DNA of 64,000 nucleotides from Epiperipatus broadwayi. Taxonomy: Eukaryota; Onychophora; Udeonychophora; Euonychophora; Peripatidae. Below are positions 50,431-61,560 of this stretch, piece by piece (position 1 is the first letter of the stretch; every line of letters begins with the position of its first letter). Below the pieces are notes generated by a model that did not search any database, had not been told where the DNA came from, and saw nothing but the letters and a program-made list of their open reading frames with translations. The stretch is taken from NCBI GenBank assembly GCA_028023455.1, contig JAQFVV010012490.1:3352001-3416000 (forward strand). Direction: 5' to 3'. Position numbers and translations under genes: made by a program.

Positions 50431-53400
50431 GTTATTCTTATTGAACATGATTGTAAAATTATAATCTAGGAAGGACAATCACACAAATCATAAAATTTTG
50501 TTCACATATCATTAAACTTTAACATGCTTTAAATGTAAGAACAGGGGTAAGTGTAAATGATAATTAAATTCCTTATAAAGATACAGTGTTCTTCACATAA
50601 AAATCATTCTTTGGTCATGTCATCATTAAGTTTGAACTTAATAAACATTGGTATCTAGACAAATCATGATATCATGGTACCACTTCTATTATCATATTCT
50701 TGGAATAAAAAAGTTTTTTATGGCTAGCTTACTATTAAGTTTATGCTGTTTCTTCAGAATAAAGTAAGAATTTTCTTTAAAATATACAGACTTAATTCTC
50801 TTGATATTTAGTTCTATGCCTTTCTGAATAGTTGAAGTTTTGAAAATTATATCAGCCCTGAAAGTTATATCATCATTTTTAATGATTAAATTCTTAAATT
50901 CTCTTTCAATCTACTGACTTGTTGATAACTAAATCATAGTATATAAATGAAATGTTTGAAATTAAAATTTTAGTGAAATTGTATCTTTTGTCAACAAGGA
51001 CCTGAATTGTATGATCATATCTTTGCAAAATGTAACAAATTTAATGTAGTAAACACAAAATTATAATACCTAAAGAATGTTCTATATAGTTTCAAACTCT
51101 TGAGGGGGTGGGAGGTAATATTGTATGAAAAACAATATGATATGTTAGGTATAAGACGATGTTGAAATCAAATGATAAATCTGGTACAAAACTTTCTTAA
51201 ATGATTTATCTTCTGATAAATTAGTCAATAAAAAATTGGGTCTATTATAGCATAGTTTATAACAGAAATAGTTTAATAAAAACACAATTTAGCAATCTTA
51301 GTTATCAAACTTTATTTAAATACACTTATAACTTTACATCTCACTATTTATACTTTAATCACATGAAAAAATTAAAGACTCTCAAAATATATTTCATGCT
51401 AAATCAGCTCTCTTTATTTTCCTCACTAAGATTTATCAATAGCAAATTATTACAATTTAATTTAAAGAAGCCAAACTTTCTGTGAATACAAAAAGCTTGA
51501 CACTTTTAGATAAAATTGAAATAATTTGAACTTTATTTAAGTGAAACAGCATTTGTGGTGTACAAATTTGATTTTTTTTATATTTCTTTTTTCGCAAACT
51601 AACATATGTATCTATAACATTTAAAAAAAAAACAAATTATTCTATTATCATAACATTTTCAGTTTATAATAAATTATATATATATATCATTTAATTTATT
51701 TAATAAAACTTTCTACTTGAAAACAGAAAAAAAGTAAGAAAAAGGGTGCATGCTACTTCATTTCCAAATTATCAATAAACTCTGAAGTTAATAATTACAT
51801 AATTATTTTATATAATCAATTACATTGCATTAAATACAGATTTATTTATTTATCTGAAAATGCACCAATAATACTTAGAATAACAGCTTGCTTAAAAAAA
51901 AAAAAAAGGATTTAAAAAAATCTCTCTAAAGTAGCTCTACAACTTTTAAAGGAGTTAGTAATAATCAATGACACTACTCTTTAATGATTCTTCAAGTTTT
52001 CCAACACCATGTTTGAATACACAGATGAAACTAAACAAATGTTTTAATAAAAAAGATTTATATTTATGACAACTTTTATATTAGAGTGCCATAAAAATTA
52101 TAAATAATGAAAAAATGTGAAACAAAAACATCTGAAGCAAACTTTTATCCTTTAACTAAAAAAGTTAGAAAAAATAAATAAAAATAAAACAATTATAAAC
52201 AGCAATAATTATGAAGCTATTACTAATAAAAGTAATAAAGAAATGTTTTTAGCTAAATCTTTTGTAGGAGTGAATCAGAAAACTCAAAAGAATAAGGTTT
52301 GCATTGTACAAAATGGTGTAAAAACAAATTCTTAGGCAATGAATGGAATATTGAACATTTAGATAGTATGATGTCAATGTTAAAAAATTCCTGTTAAAAA
52401 ATTCCTATGAAAATATCAACAAAACATTGGTGATAGCAATGACAATTTAACTAAGAGTAAAACAATCTATAATGCAAAATATGAATCAGAATATGCCAAA
52501 CAATTGTAGTAATTAACATTAATCAGAAAGTGTAGGCCTTTAGAAAGCAAAAGGTCAATTGAACAAATATGCATGGTTTCAAGTGAATCAAAGATCTATC
52601 ACCAAATTTCATTCTCTATTAGAAGACAGGTCATTAGAAGACAATCTTTTAGAATATTTACTACAAAATTAAATATATATTGGAAAAGTGTTTTAACCCT
52701 TCACTGAACCTAATTATTGATGATCAAACTAAATGATAAAAAAGGTGGAAAATTTTCTTATCTGGACCTTGTCAAATATTTAAAAAAACTACATAAATTA
52801 CACATACTTAGTACCATTTAAAATTAAGAAACATTTTCATAAAGAGTTTGCATCAATAGAATGTACTTTAAAAGTGCAATGCAAGATAGATAAATTTCTT
52901 ACGTTTAATACAATAACCATCTTTTTCATGAAGACATTTTTTTTTTAAATTAGTAAGTTAATTAAATAAGATTATTGCAAAGCAATGTAATTAAATAATT
53001 CATATTAGTATGCAATTCCAATTAATTTTCAAAAGATTAATTAAATGAAGTGAAAAAATATAATATAAAAAGGTAATTGTTAATGTACCTACTACTATTG
53101 CCATTAAACTGAAAGAGCCAAAATGCTTATGAGATGAACATATAAGTCATATCACTGTTAAATGACTTGCAAGTACAATACCTTTCTGTATAACTGACAG
53201 GCTTAGTGATGACTGTGTTATCTTAAACAATAAAAACAATTGGCAAAAAAATCAATTATAATTCATAAGAGCAAAATGAATTTTAAAAAGTCATTGTATT
53301 AATAATTTATAAGAGTTAGATGAAAGTATGGGTTTCTAAATTAATGAATTGCATCATATTTCTAAGATAATATTTCATATTGCTAATTTTTTCAGAATTT

Positions 53401-53774
53401 TATTAATGTTCATAAAGTATTTGATAATTCTCATAACCAACTGGATTTTGATTGGTGTGCATACATATTATTTTTTCAAATTTTAGCCTCTTTGTGCAAT
53501 AAAGAAAAAACTCACTCAATCTAAAGAGTTAATATAAGCACTAAAAAATATTAGCAAATGTGTAACTGACATTATTGTTAATTCAAATGTAAAAGAAAAT
53601 ATTAAAATTATCTGAAAACACCAGCATCCACCTATTTGTAAACATCCAGATAGAGCCTAAACTTTTACTAAACATATAAAGTTAATACCATAAAAATTTC
53701 AGCAACATTAAAATTATTTTTAAAAATTGACTACAACTTTTGAAATTGTTCCAAAACTATGGATGTATATAAAT
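50431..53774. other. Gene-free AT-rich intron 1 sequence
   Basis: A few homopolymer runs and a (TA)n tract (51675-51687) are the only structured features. 52500-52850 is slightly more complex and may be a dead element, not identified. CpG is nearly absent. Confidence 0.4.
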
Positions 53775-54080
53775 AATATTTCTGCAATGTAATTTACACT
53801 ACACCACTACCCACGCAAAGTAGGGATTTGGTTTCTATATGCATTTAACACCTTGTTGGTGGGGTATAAGCATAAACATATGACCAAAGATAGGCTAAGC
53901 CAGTAAACATCAGTTGGTCTAGATCATAATCTCTTACACATATCTTTATCACTGTTCAGTATATATAGATAGCCAATTACTACAGTTTAATTGATAAATG
54001 TCAAACTTACTGTCCTCACAACTTTGACACAATTCCCTTAATGGAAGTATATTAATAATTTTCATTAGTCATTCATTAGA
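53775..54080 (+). mobile_element. Unidentified element, copy A
   Basis: It runs from 'tctgcaatgtaatttacact' through 'cttacacatatctttatcac' and 'gatagccaattactacagtt' to 'attttcattagtcatt'. It aligns over its whole length with the reverse complement of 57130-57500 and in part with 54100-54300. No ORF is present. It is probably a non-autonomous DNA element. Confidence 0.75.
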
Positions 54081-54099
54081 CTAGAGATTAGCCACTTAA

Positions 54100-54302
54100 T
54101 GAATAATATTTTGGTAGTGTAATTTTTACTACACCACTATTATGCAAGGTAGGGATTGGTTCCTATCCATAAACAGACCAAAGATATATGAAAAAGATGT
54201 ATGATCCCCCAAGATTCACATTTTGTGCTGAACACACACTCATTAGTTGGTCCAGATCACACTCTCTTACACATATCTTTATCAATATTCAGTATATATA
54301 TT
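54100..54302 (+). mobile_element. Unidentified element, copy B (5' part)
   Basis: It starts 'ggtagtgtaatttttactac', contains 'gcaaggtagggattggttcc' and 'cttacacatatctttatcaa', and ends with 'ttcagtatatata'. It corresponds to the first ~200 bp of copy A plus a segment ('agattcacattttgtgctga') that copy A has lost but copy C has. Confidence 0.72.
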
Positions 54303-54659
54303 GAAGCAATCGATGTCTAATCATCATCGATGCTTCATGTTTCACCATCTAGACTAACCTCCTAGGGGTCCGCAATTCAGACCTTACTATAAATATATGC
54401 TATTCACTCACACACTGTATGCCGAATCATTAGAAAGATTAATTTTTGTTTAATAAAAATGAAACAGTAGTTTGAGTGATGCGTATATATATTATGACTA
54501 AAGCAATAATTTTATTGTTATGAAAATACATTTGCTTATATATTTGTAATTATTTTTATATCTGTGTGCATTTAATGTAACAACAAAGAAAAATGGGGAA
54601 GGCTTGAAATACTGAAATTATCTTTATCACTAGTCAGATCACTGTCTATAATTAAAATT

Positions 54660-57100
54660 TATAAATTTTAAGATCGAAAACAAATCGTTTATCAGTTGTT
54701 GTCGAATGATTTAAAATAGCTAAAAATGGTATTTCAAGCCTTATCTATTGAAAATATTTGCTAATTAAATGTTGTTTTTAAAGGGATTATAGAGATAAGG
54801 TTGGTATATGAAATTGCATTCTGGGCGGTATTAAAATGTTATAAAAGGAACCACAGAACAAAGGGAGTTAGTTTATTTTGAGTTGACTTTCAGTTTTTAG
54901 TTAAGTTCAGAGGAGTCTTTAGTCAGTTGAGTTTAATTACTTTTAAGAAGCCAACACAAGTTCTGCATGATGAAGAGTAAGTAGTGGAATCTCGCATCTT
55001 TTTCTTCTTCTCTCAAAGAACTGTCTACCAGCGGTCAAAATTCCATCTGACCTGCCATATGAAATGACGTAGAATTGCCAACCAACCTGCCTGCCTGCCG
55101 TTATGCTGATATCTTAGGTAAAATCATGTAATTTAGAGCTGCCCTAATATGAACATTCACGGATGATTTATAATTTGTAGCTAAATTAATTCATAGGTCC
55201 ATTTATGATGTTTTGCTAGTTTTGCTCGTAAACTCTCTCTATATAATCGTTTATTAATACTTATGTAATTCTAAATATGCATTTGCTTTCACGCTTAATT
55301 TAGGTTTAGATAACTTTATGCGGCTCAATTAAATGTATACAACTTATTTTGTTTAATATATATATATTATTTTCTCTAATATGTCGGTATCAATCAATCT
55401 TGCGACTTTAATTAAATTCATTAGTAAAATTATATTCATTTGTTTATTTAGAATAGAAATCGTTCGCTAGGTTGGTTGTATACCTAAAAGTATTTTATTG
55501 TGGGTGCTTATTTTATTTTGTTGTTTAGTTGCCTTTATAAAAGATTGCAACACCTAATATAAAATTCTACCTTTTCTTACCATTGCCTGAAGGGCTAATT
55601 CTTTAATTAATACGTATATGGGAATCGAATTCAAATATAAATTTTATTAACTTAGTAATATAAATAAAAGTTATTATTCATTATGATTTGTTAAATGACT
55701 CAGAATTGAAAACAGATTATTGCGCAAGAGGTTAGACAATTTCCAAGTTTTAAAATAATATTATATGAAAATTATGTTATAAAATTATATTCATGTCCAA
55801 TAACGTTGCTGGCATACCATCCACTTTATTCTGATATTTTATCTTCTCCATTTCTCGACTGTTTAGTCATTGGGAACGTCTAAAACTCCCATCCTACTTT
55901 TAAAATCGTTTGTAATTAGGAACACTACTTCCTGTGAACGTAAAGTTTATGAGGGTTATGATATTATGTGCTGCAGAAAACAGTGCATCCAGATTCTGGG
56001 CTCTCAAACCCAGACCCTCTTTCGATATCGCTCTGCCAGAATGCGCGGACATATCAAATCTAAGTTCGTTTTTCAAATATGCTTTAAAATGATAAAATAT
56101 CCACAATCGCCATGAAGGCCAGATTTCTTTAATGTATGCTAGTACCGTTACTCTTGTCCTTAATTTAATCACCATCTACCTAACTTCAGTAAGTCGCAAT
56201 GATGTGTTAAAGATAATGATTCATTTCGTAAAATACATTTAGTTCATTGAGTTAAGATGCTTTCTTTTAAAAACCGTTATCGATTCCTATAGACGTAAAT
56301 CTAATTTATATTAACGATTGCATAACTTACTCTCATAAATAAAACGCATTGTTTGTTTCTTATTTTTAAAAGACGTCTTTTCCAAACAATGCGAATAAAA
56401 GTATAAATAATGGTTCGCCTAAGAAATACATGATTGAAATCATATATTTTGCCCATTATCAAATAAATCATTTACTGTTAAAACTGTCACGATCTTTTAT
56501 ATTTAATTTCAGCATCCACAACACTCCGTAGCAAAAGTTTTCTTTAATTAGCTTATTAACTCCATATAAGTTATAAAACACTATAAAATTGTATCTGTAA
56601 AATTATATTTATTAAATGAGTGATAGAGGGGATTTTATACAACAAATTCCCAAGTCTTGTAATATTGTCCCAAGCGTGAAACTATTTGGTCAAATATACA
56701 TGTTTCCTAAATCTTTTGTAATCTATATATGCGTTTGTTTAATATTTAATAAATATATCTATTTCATGTAAATCCTGGTTTGTTTTTGAATTATTATTTT
56801 CTAGTTAATATTTAGAAACTATTTTCTTTAGCTAAGAGCTTAGCATTAATAAATAACTATAATAATGTAATAACTGGGTTACTCTGACCTCGATCATCAT
56901 CATCAGTCTGATCTTATGCTCTACTGCTTTGCTTCTGGGCACGGATTTAAAATAATTTTACTGTGTCATCAGAATTGTTGTTCATTGGGTCAGAGATTCG
57001 AAGAATAGGCAAATAGATTAGAATTCAGGATTGCTCCAGACCTGTGTATCTCGAGCATGATCGGATTCGAGGTACTTTTGCTTAGGATTTGAATCTTGTT
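54660..57100. promoter_or_regulatory. CpG-retaining domain in intron 1
   Basis: By direct count the interval holds about 50 CpG dinucleotides in 2.4 kb, whereas the 2.4 kb on either side hold about 4-6 each. Local G+C also rises (for example 55000-55120 and 55850-56170). Loss of CpG elsewhere implies germline methylation, so this domain either escapes methylation, as active promoters or enhancers do, or is a recent insertion. It contains the TATA/Inr/donor arrangement at 54840-54980. ORFs of 81 (+, 55870) and 91 codons (-, to 55900) overlap each other here; neither has a recognisable motif. Confidence 0.55.
54840..54872 (+). promoter_or_regulatory. Candidate TATA box and initiator
   Basis: TATAAAAGG lies at 54840-54848, and an initiator-like TTAGTTT has its A at 54870, 30 bases after the first T of the TATA box, the standard metazoan spacing. 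The downstream ~105 bases contain no ATG until ATGATGAAG at about 54967-54975, which is followed at once by the donor-like GTAAGT. The arrangement looks like a promoter plus a short first exon. An LTR U3/R region could look the same. Confidence 0.45.
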
Positions 57101-57129
57101 AAGTGAGCATACTATTTTGACCAGTACAA

Positions 57130-57500
57130 TATAGATAGCCAATTATTACAATTTAATTGATAAGCATGACTAATAAAAAATATTAATATACTTTATTTAA
57201 GTGGTTTGTATCAAAGTTGTGAGGGAAGCAAATTTAACACATCAATTAAACTGTAGTAATTGGCTATCTATATATGCTGAACAATGACAAAGATATGTGC
57301 AAGAGATTGTGATCTGGGCCAATTATTGAGTGTTGATTCAGCATGAAATGTGCATCTTGGAAATCATACATCATTTTCACATGTCTTTAGTCATATGTTT
57401 TGATCACACCCCTCCAAAAGTATTAAAAGTGGATAAAAACCAGTCCTTATCTTGTGTGAGTGATGTAGTGGAAATTGCATTATAGAAATATTTATATTTT
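57130..57500 (-). mobile_element. Unidentified element, copy C (inverted)
   Basis: The reverse complement reads 'atttctataatgcaatttcc', then 'actacatcactcacacaag', then 'catatctttgtcattgttca' and 'tagccaattactacagttta', matching copy A and filling the segment seen in copy B. It is the longest copy. With A and B it brackets the CpG-rich domain in inverted orientation. Confidence 0.75.
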
Positions 57501-59803
57501 CTTTATGGTTTTATGTCTAAAGCAAAAAATTTTATTGTGGATGTTCATTATCTTTCATATTTAATTGGAGGCTTTTTTTTTTTTTTACTTTATTCATAGT
57601 ATTATTCATCATTTTGCTAAAAATCTGAGTATGATCTTATACACTTTTGTAGCATATATTAAACATAACACCAATTATATGTCATCGTATCAATGTCAGT
57701 ATTAGTAACAATAATCCACTCTATTTTAGCCATCTATTGTAAACTTGAATAATCAATAGATATTACACAATAAAGCAAACAAATTGTCTTGTTTTATGAT
57801 TTTAAGATGTTTGAATCTAAAAGAAATAAATGTGGGTGATGGACATGTATGTACAAATTTAATGCTTTATCAGTTGTGATGTCCATAAATAGAAACTAAA
57901 CTGAAAATTTGGATGATACTACTATGTAGCATTCATTAATTGTTTAAGATTACAAGATATGGCTCTGAAAAGATGTAAACAAGAAATAGTCATGAATAAA
58001 CAAATGTAAAAAAAAAAAAACAGATTTAACTTGCATAGCTTAGGACATTGAGATATATATGAAATAATAACAAATAAATAAGTCTAAAAATTTATGATGA
58101 TTGAATTTTGTTTATAGTTATATGTTTGACTATTTCAATAATCTAATTGGAATGTTAATTGTTTTTTTTTTTAAAAGTATAAAGTTTGCTTTTCTGTACA
58201 CATTACATTCAGCTGTCAATGATACTATAGAGATTAGATATTATTTATTTCTCTTCTTCAGTGACTTTACTAATGACATCTAGCATATGGATTATTTAAA
58301 TCCATGAATACTGAATATAAGATGATGATATTTTATGGATTAATTTATAAAAATCCTTCTGATTTCTCTCTTTTTTTCCCTTTTTAAGGACATGCTAGAA
58401 TGCATTTAGAAAAAGATCAACATATAACTATACACAAACAAATAAGATATAAATATCTGAGTATTACTGGAGAAATATTCTAGTAAGAGATTAATGTATA
58501 ATTATTGACTATTCATCAGTTTTTAATGCGGATGAGTTTAGAAATTCCTTATTGTGTTTAGAAGTAAAAACTTTTGTAGGCACAAAATAGGTGGACTTCA
58601 AATACAGTACAATGCATAACATATTTTAAATTCATATGATCATTATAACTAGAGGTGTATGTGAAAGTTCATTCATCAGGTAATAAATAATAAGAAAAAG
58701 ATTCTCATTGTAGTTTAAAGTAAAAATTCATATCACAAATGACAAAATGATGTTGATTTATTTCAAATGTAGTACGAGATATATTATAACAACCAATGAT
58801 CAGTCCAAATCATTGTTGGTAAAAGATATTAACACTAACACATGTATTTATAAAGAAAAAAAGGGCATAAATAACTTATTTTGATGTTACAAATATTCAA
58901 ATATATATAATTTTTTTTTACTTTCTTATACAGATGTAACTTTTTATAATGTCAGTTTTCCCTCTTTTCTTCTTTTTTTATTTTTTCTCTATATTTAAAT
59001 TCTTAGGATTAGAATGAATTGTGAAATATTTGTTCTTTATTATTTATAATGTTTGTCATTTAAGTAAGTATTTTTGTTTTGGATTAGTAATGAAAATATA
59101 TTTTACTTTGGAAAGTATTATAAACATTTTCGGTACTTATATTAAATTAATTATAGATTATTTGATGCAACATTTACTTGGATAATATTCTCAATCAAAT
59201 TGGACTATAATTCTATTCACAAGTGGAATTTGTTTATATTTTTATTGAGTATATCTGCTACATTTTTTGAGAACTATAAAAAATTTGGCTGAATATTGCC
59301 ATCAATTTAAAAGCCCAAAATAGCATTAGGACTTTCATGATTTCTGAAACAATAGAATTTTTAAATCAAATAATTAAATTGAAATGTTTTGTCATAAGTA
59401 TGAATAAAAGTTTTTTTAAAGGATCAATAATTTTTTTTTAATACACCATTTTATTCAGACAATTAAAGAAAGTGATGGAGTTAGTACATAAGATATTCAT
59501 CGTAATTATTTTTGGAATTTAAAATAATAATAAGAAAATTACATTTTTATAACAATCACAAATTTAAAACAATCATTTGAGACTAAGATTATCATTTTTT
59601 TGAAAAGTAATTATAATAAACTTTTTTCTGTATGTGATTTCTTTGTATGAATTATAAAAAAATATTTTACTTTATTAATTTTACTTAAAAATAAATATTG
59701 TATTTAATGATATAATATTAGAATTCAAAATTTATAAACTTTTGTGAAAATAGCAAACAAAAAATTATAATACATACAGATTACTTTATATTTAAAATGC
59801 TAC
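57501..59803. other. AT-rich, gene-free part of intron 1
   Basis: No exon or repeat was recognised. CpG depletion resumes immediately. Confidence 0.4.
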
Positions 59804-59896
59804 CTGCTGAGCAGTTGAATTATCTTGAATTATTTTTCCATAATAAGGTGAAGTACTGGACTTTGGAATAGCAGCACCTAAATTCAATCTTAGCAT
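59804..59896 (-). CDS. ttll-15: TTLL-like gene, first visible coding exon
   Basis: This is the first visible coding exon, encoding residues 1-31. The ATG reads on the minus strand from 59896 and the exon ends in ...TCAGCAG followed by gtagca, a good donor at phase 0. Just upstream, the sequence ttttttcag ends one base before the ATG, so this is probably an acceptor after a 5'UTR intron, and the transcript start would lie further right. The peptide (MLRLNLGAAIPKSS...) is polar and unremarkable, as expected for a cytosolic tail before a membrane anchor. It joins in frame with the 46632-46859 exon. The weak point is the start: no homologous motif lies in these 31 residues, so the exon rests on splice sites, phase and an open frame, and an alternative 5' end is possible. 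Confidence 0.55.
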
Positions 59897-59897
59897 T

Positions 59898-60560
59898 CTG
59901 AAAAAATATAGTATACAATAAATATTATTTTAAAATCTGTTTAGTATAATAATAATTAAAAAATAGTTTAATATTTATGTATATATTATATTTGTATTAT
60001 ATTTCATCACCTTCAGCATCAGCCATTTGGAAAAAAAGAGTGGTTATTTCAATTCCAAGAAAAAAATAAAAAGTCAAAACAACAACAACAACAATAATAA
60101 TGATGATGCACTAAAGAAAAGATTTGTGATAACTATACAAAGCAATCTGAACAACAAATAAATCCACATACAGATCATGCTGGTCCATTTTTATGTTTAT
60201 TTAATACTTTGTGGTGGTGTTTTTTAATTTGTTCTGCAAAAAAACTTTTCTTTCTCAAATACCATATCTAATTGCAGCTCTCCAGTGTAATTTTATTCTC
60301 TTCCATATTTTCCCAATGAAAACAATCAACATTGCACTTTTTTTAAATGTCTTTGATATAATTCTTTTAACACAAAGAGAGCCTATCTCTCCAACAAAAA
60401 CTATATCCAAAACACCTTTTCAGAAAGTCACGTATTGTTCATTCATTTCATATCTCCAGTTGAATGAATGTGTGATTTTACAATAGTGACTCTATAGTAT
60501 CATATTTAAAAAATTGAAGAATATATTAAATGATCTTATGATATTTCCATTATATTACAC
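59898..60560. other. Sequence upstream of the first visible coding exon
   Basis: The stretch starts with a probable 5'UTR-intron acceptor (ttttttcag on the minus strand). No promoter or upstream exon could be recognised. The 91-codon ORF at 60211 lacks any motif and is AT-driven. Confidence 0.35.
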
Positions 60561-60564
60561 TGCA

Positions 60565-60672
60565 TAGTTTGTCACAATTGGTAAAGTGTCTGACTTGGGA
60601 TCAGGAAGTCCCAGGATCGATTCTGGCACTCACACTTTTTATGAACTCTTGAGCAATAAAACTATACACCTT
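60565..60672 (+). mobile_element. tRNA-derived SINE with proline-tRNA-like head
   Basis: A tRNA-like head is visible: D-arm-like 'aattggtaaagtg', a five-pair anticodon stem tctga/tcagg around the loop cttggga (anticodon TGG, proline), and a T arm ccagg...tctgg containing 'gatcgattc'. The acceptor stem is not paired and no 3' CCA-adjacent fold exists, so it is not a functional tRNA. The tail 'ttatgaactcttgagcaata' followed by 'aaac' is shared with 24340 and 47150. Confidence 0.65.
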
Positions 60673-60984
60673 TTTTCCATTATATTTTTAAAATTTTAGT
60701 GAGCATCCTTAAATAAAACTTTCCTAATTTCTTTATGGGGTGTTGATAGAGAATACAAGTCTCACTTTCATGTAATAAATTAGATAAAATAGCAAGTCTA
60801 CATACAACTTAGTTGCGGTAATTATTTTCCTTTGATGAAATATGCTTTCTTTTAATTTAATAAAAATAACACCAATACATTAAAATCAGTACTGCACTTC
60901 TACAACTAACTCCATCGTTCTATTTGTAAAAAAAAAAAATGCTAAAATATTTAAATTGACTTATATTCTTAAATTGATAACTAT
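60673..60984. other. AT-rich sequence
   Basis: No feature is seen beyond a poly-A run at about 60929-60940. Confidence 0.4.
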
Positions 60985-61560
60985 TCAAGCTAAAAGTTGC
61001 CAAAGATTTTTCTTTTACAACTGACTGATAAAAAACTTGAGTTTTTTGAGCATTAATTATTAAAACAAAGCTTCTGTACATTATTTTTTGAACGAAAAAA
61101 AATTATACAATCATCAGCATACTATAAATCCAGAATGCAAGAAAATGAAGTTCTTGTTTTTACTTTTAATCAATTTAAATTTAAAAAATCCACCTTCAAA
61201 TTTGTATTGCATCTTGATCCCCCATTCATTAAGCTGCCTATAAATAATTCCAAAGACCATTGTCGTAAAAACCAAAAAACAGTGCTGGAGAAAGTGTGCC
61301 CTTTTGTTTATCATCAGTTTTTATCTCAAATGCTTGATTTTTTGTTTCTAGTAACAATATTTCCTTTCACTCCACTATGTAGAAGCTGTATAATACATAT
61401 AAACTTTTAACTTATATGCCTGAGTCAAACTGATAAAGAGAATATATAAATTACTCTTTTATTCCCACACTTATCTTGCATTTACCTGGTAACAAAAAAA
61501 CATCTGTACATTGCTTTTGGAGCCTCTAAAATTATATTGAATCGCTGGTAATAATTAATT
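60985..61560 (-). pseudogene. Dead LINE reverse transcriptase, family 1 (inverted copy)
   Basis: Read on the minus strand from 61560, with frameshifts: LLPAIQYNFRGSKSNVQMFF (the L-P-x-x-Q-x-G-F-R-x-x-R-G-x-x-D-M block), then FEIKTDDKQKGTLSPALFF (the G-V-K-Q-G-x-x-L-S-P block), LIKSKNKNFIF, and FADDCIIFFRSKNNVQKLCF, where the catalytic A-D-D box is still intact. The order and wording match the plus-strand copy at 18540-19790 (FEIKTGAKQN, INQLKVKTRTS), so both are one family. Motif A has been destroyed. Sequence 5' of 61560 on this strand did not match the family. Confidence 0.8.

Larger units (their letters stand above)
46860..59803 (-). other. Intron 1 of the TTLL-like gene (12.9 kb)
   Basis: The interval is bounded by the donor gtagca at 59803 and the acceptor tatttcag at 46860. 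It contains the Jockey-like LINE relic, three short palindromic elements, a SINE, and the CpG-rich promoter-like domain at 54660-57100, all annotated separately. The phase is 0. Confidence 0.6.

Noticed and set aside
55870-56175. Overlapping 81- and 91-codon ORFs on opposite strands in the CpG-rich domain
   Set aside because: They overlap each other almost entirely, have no recognisable motif, and joining the plus ORF to the candidate first exon gives an immediate stop.
54660-57100. Horizontal transfer from bacteria as the source of the CpG-rich domain
   Set aside because: No long ORF, no bacterial gene, and the base composition is still AT-rich; only the CpG frequency differs.
60211-60486. 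91-codon ORF just right of the first TTLL exon as a separate gene
   Set aside because: It shows no motif, an AT-driven residue mix and no start or splice context; it is on the opposite strand to the supported gene.
60565-60640. Functional tRNA-Pro (TGG)
   Set aside because: The anticodon and T arms fold, but there is no paired acceptor stem, and a SINE tail shared with other loci follows.
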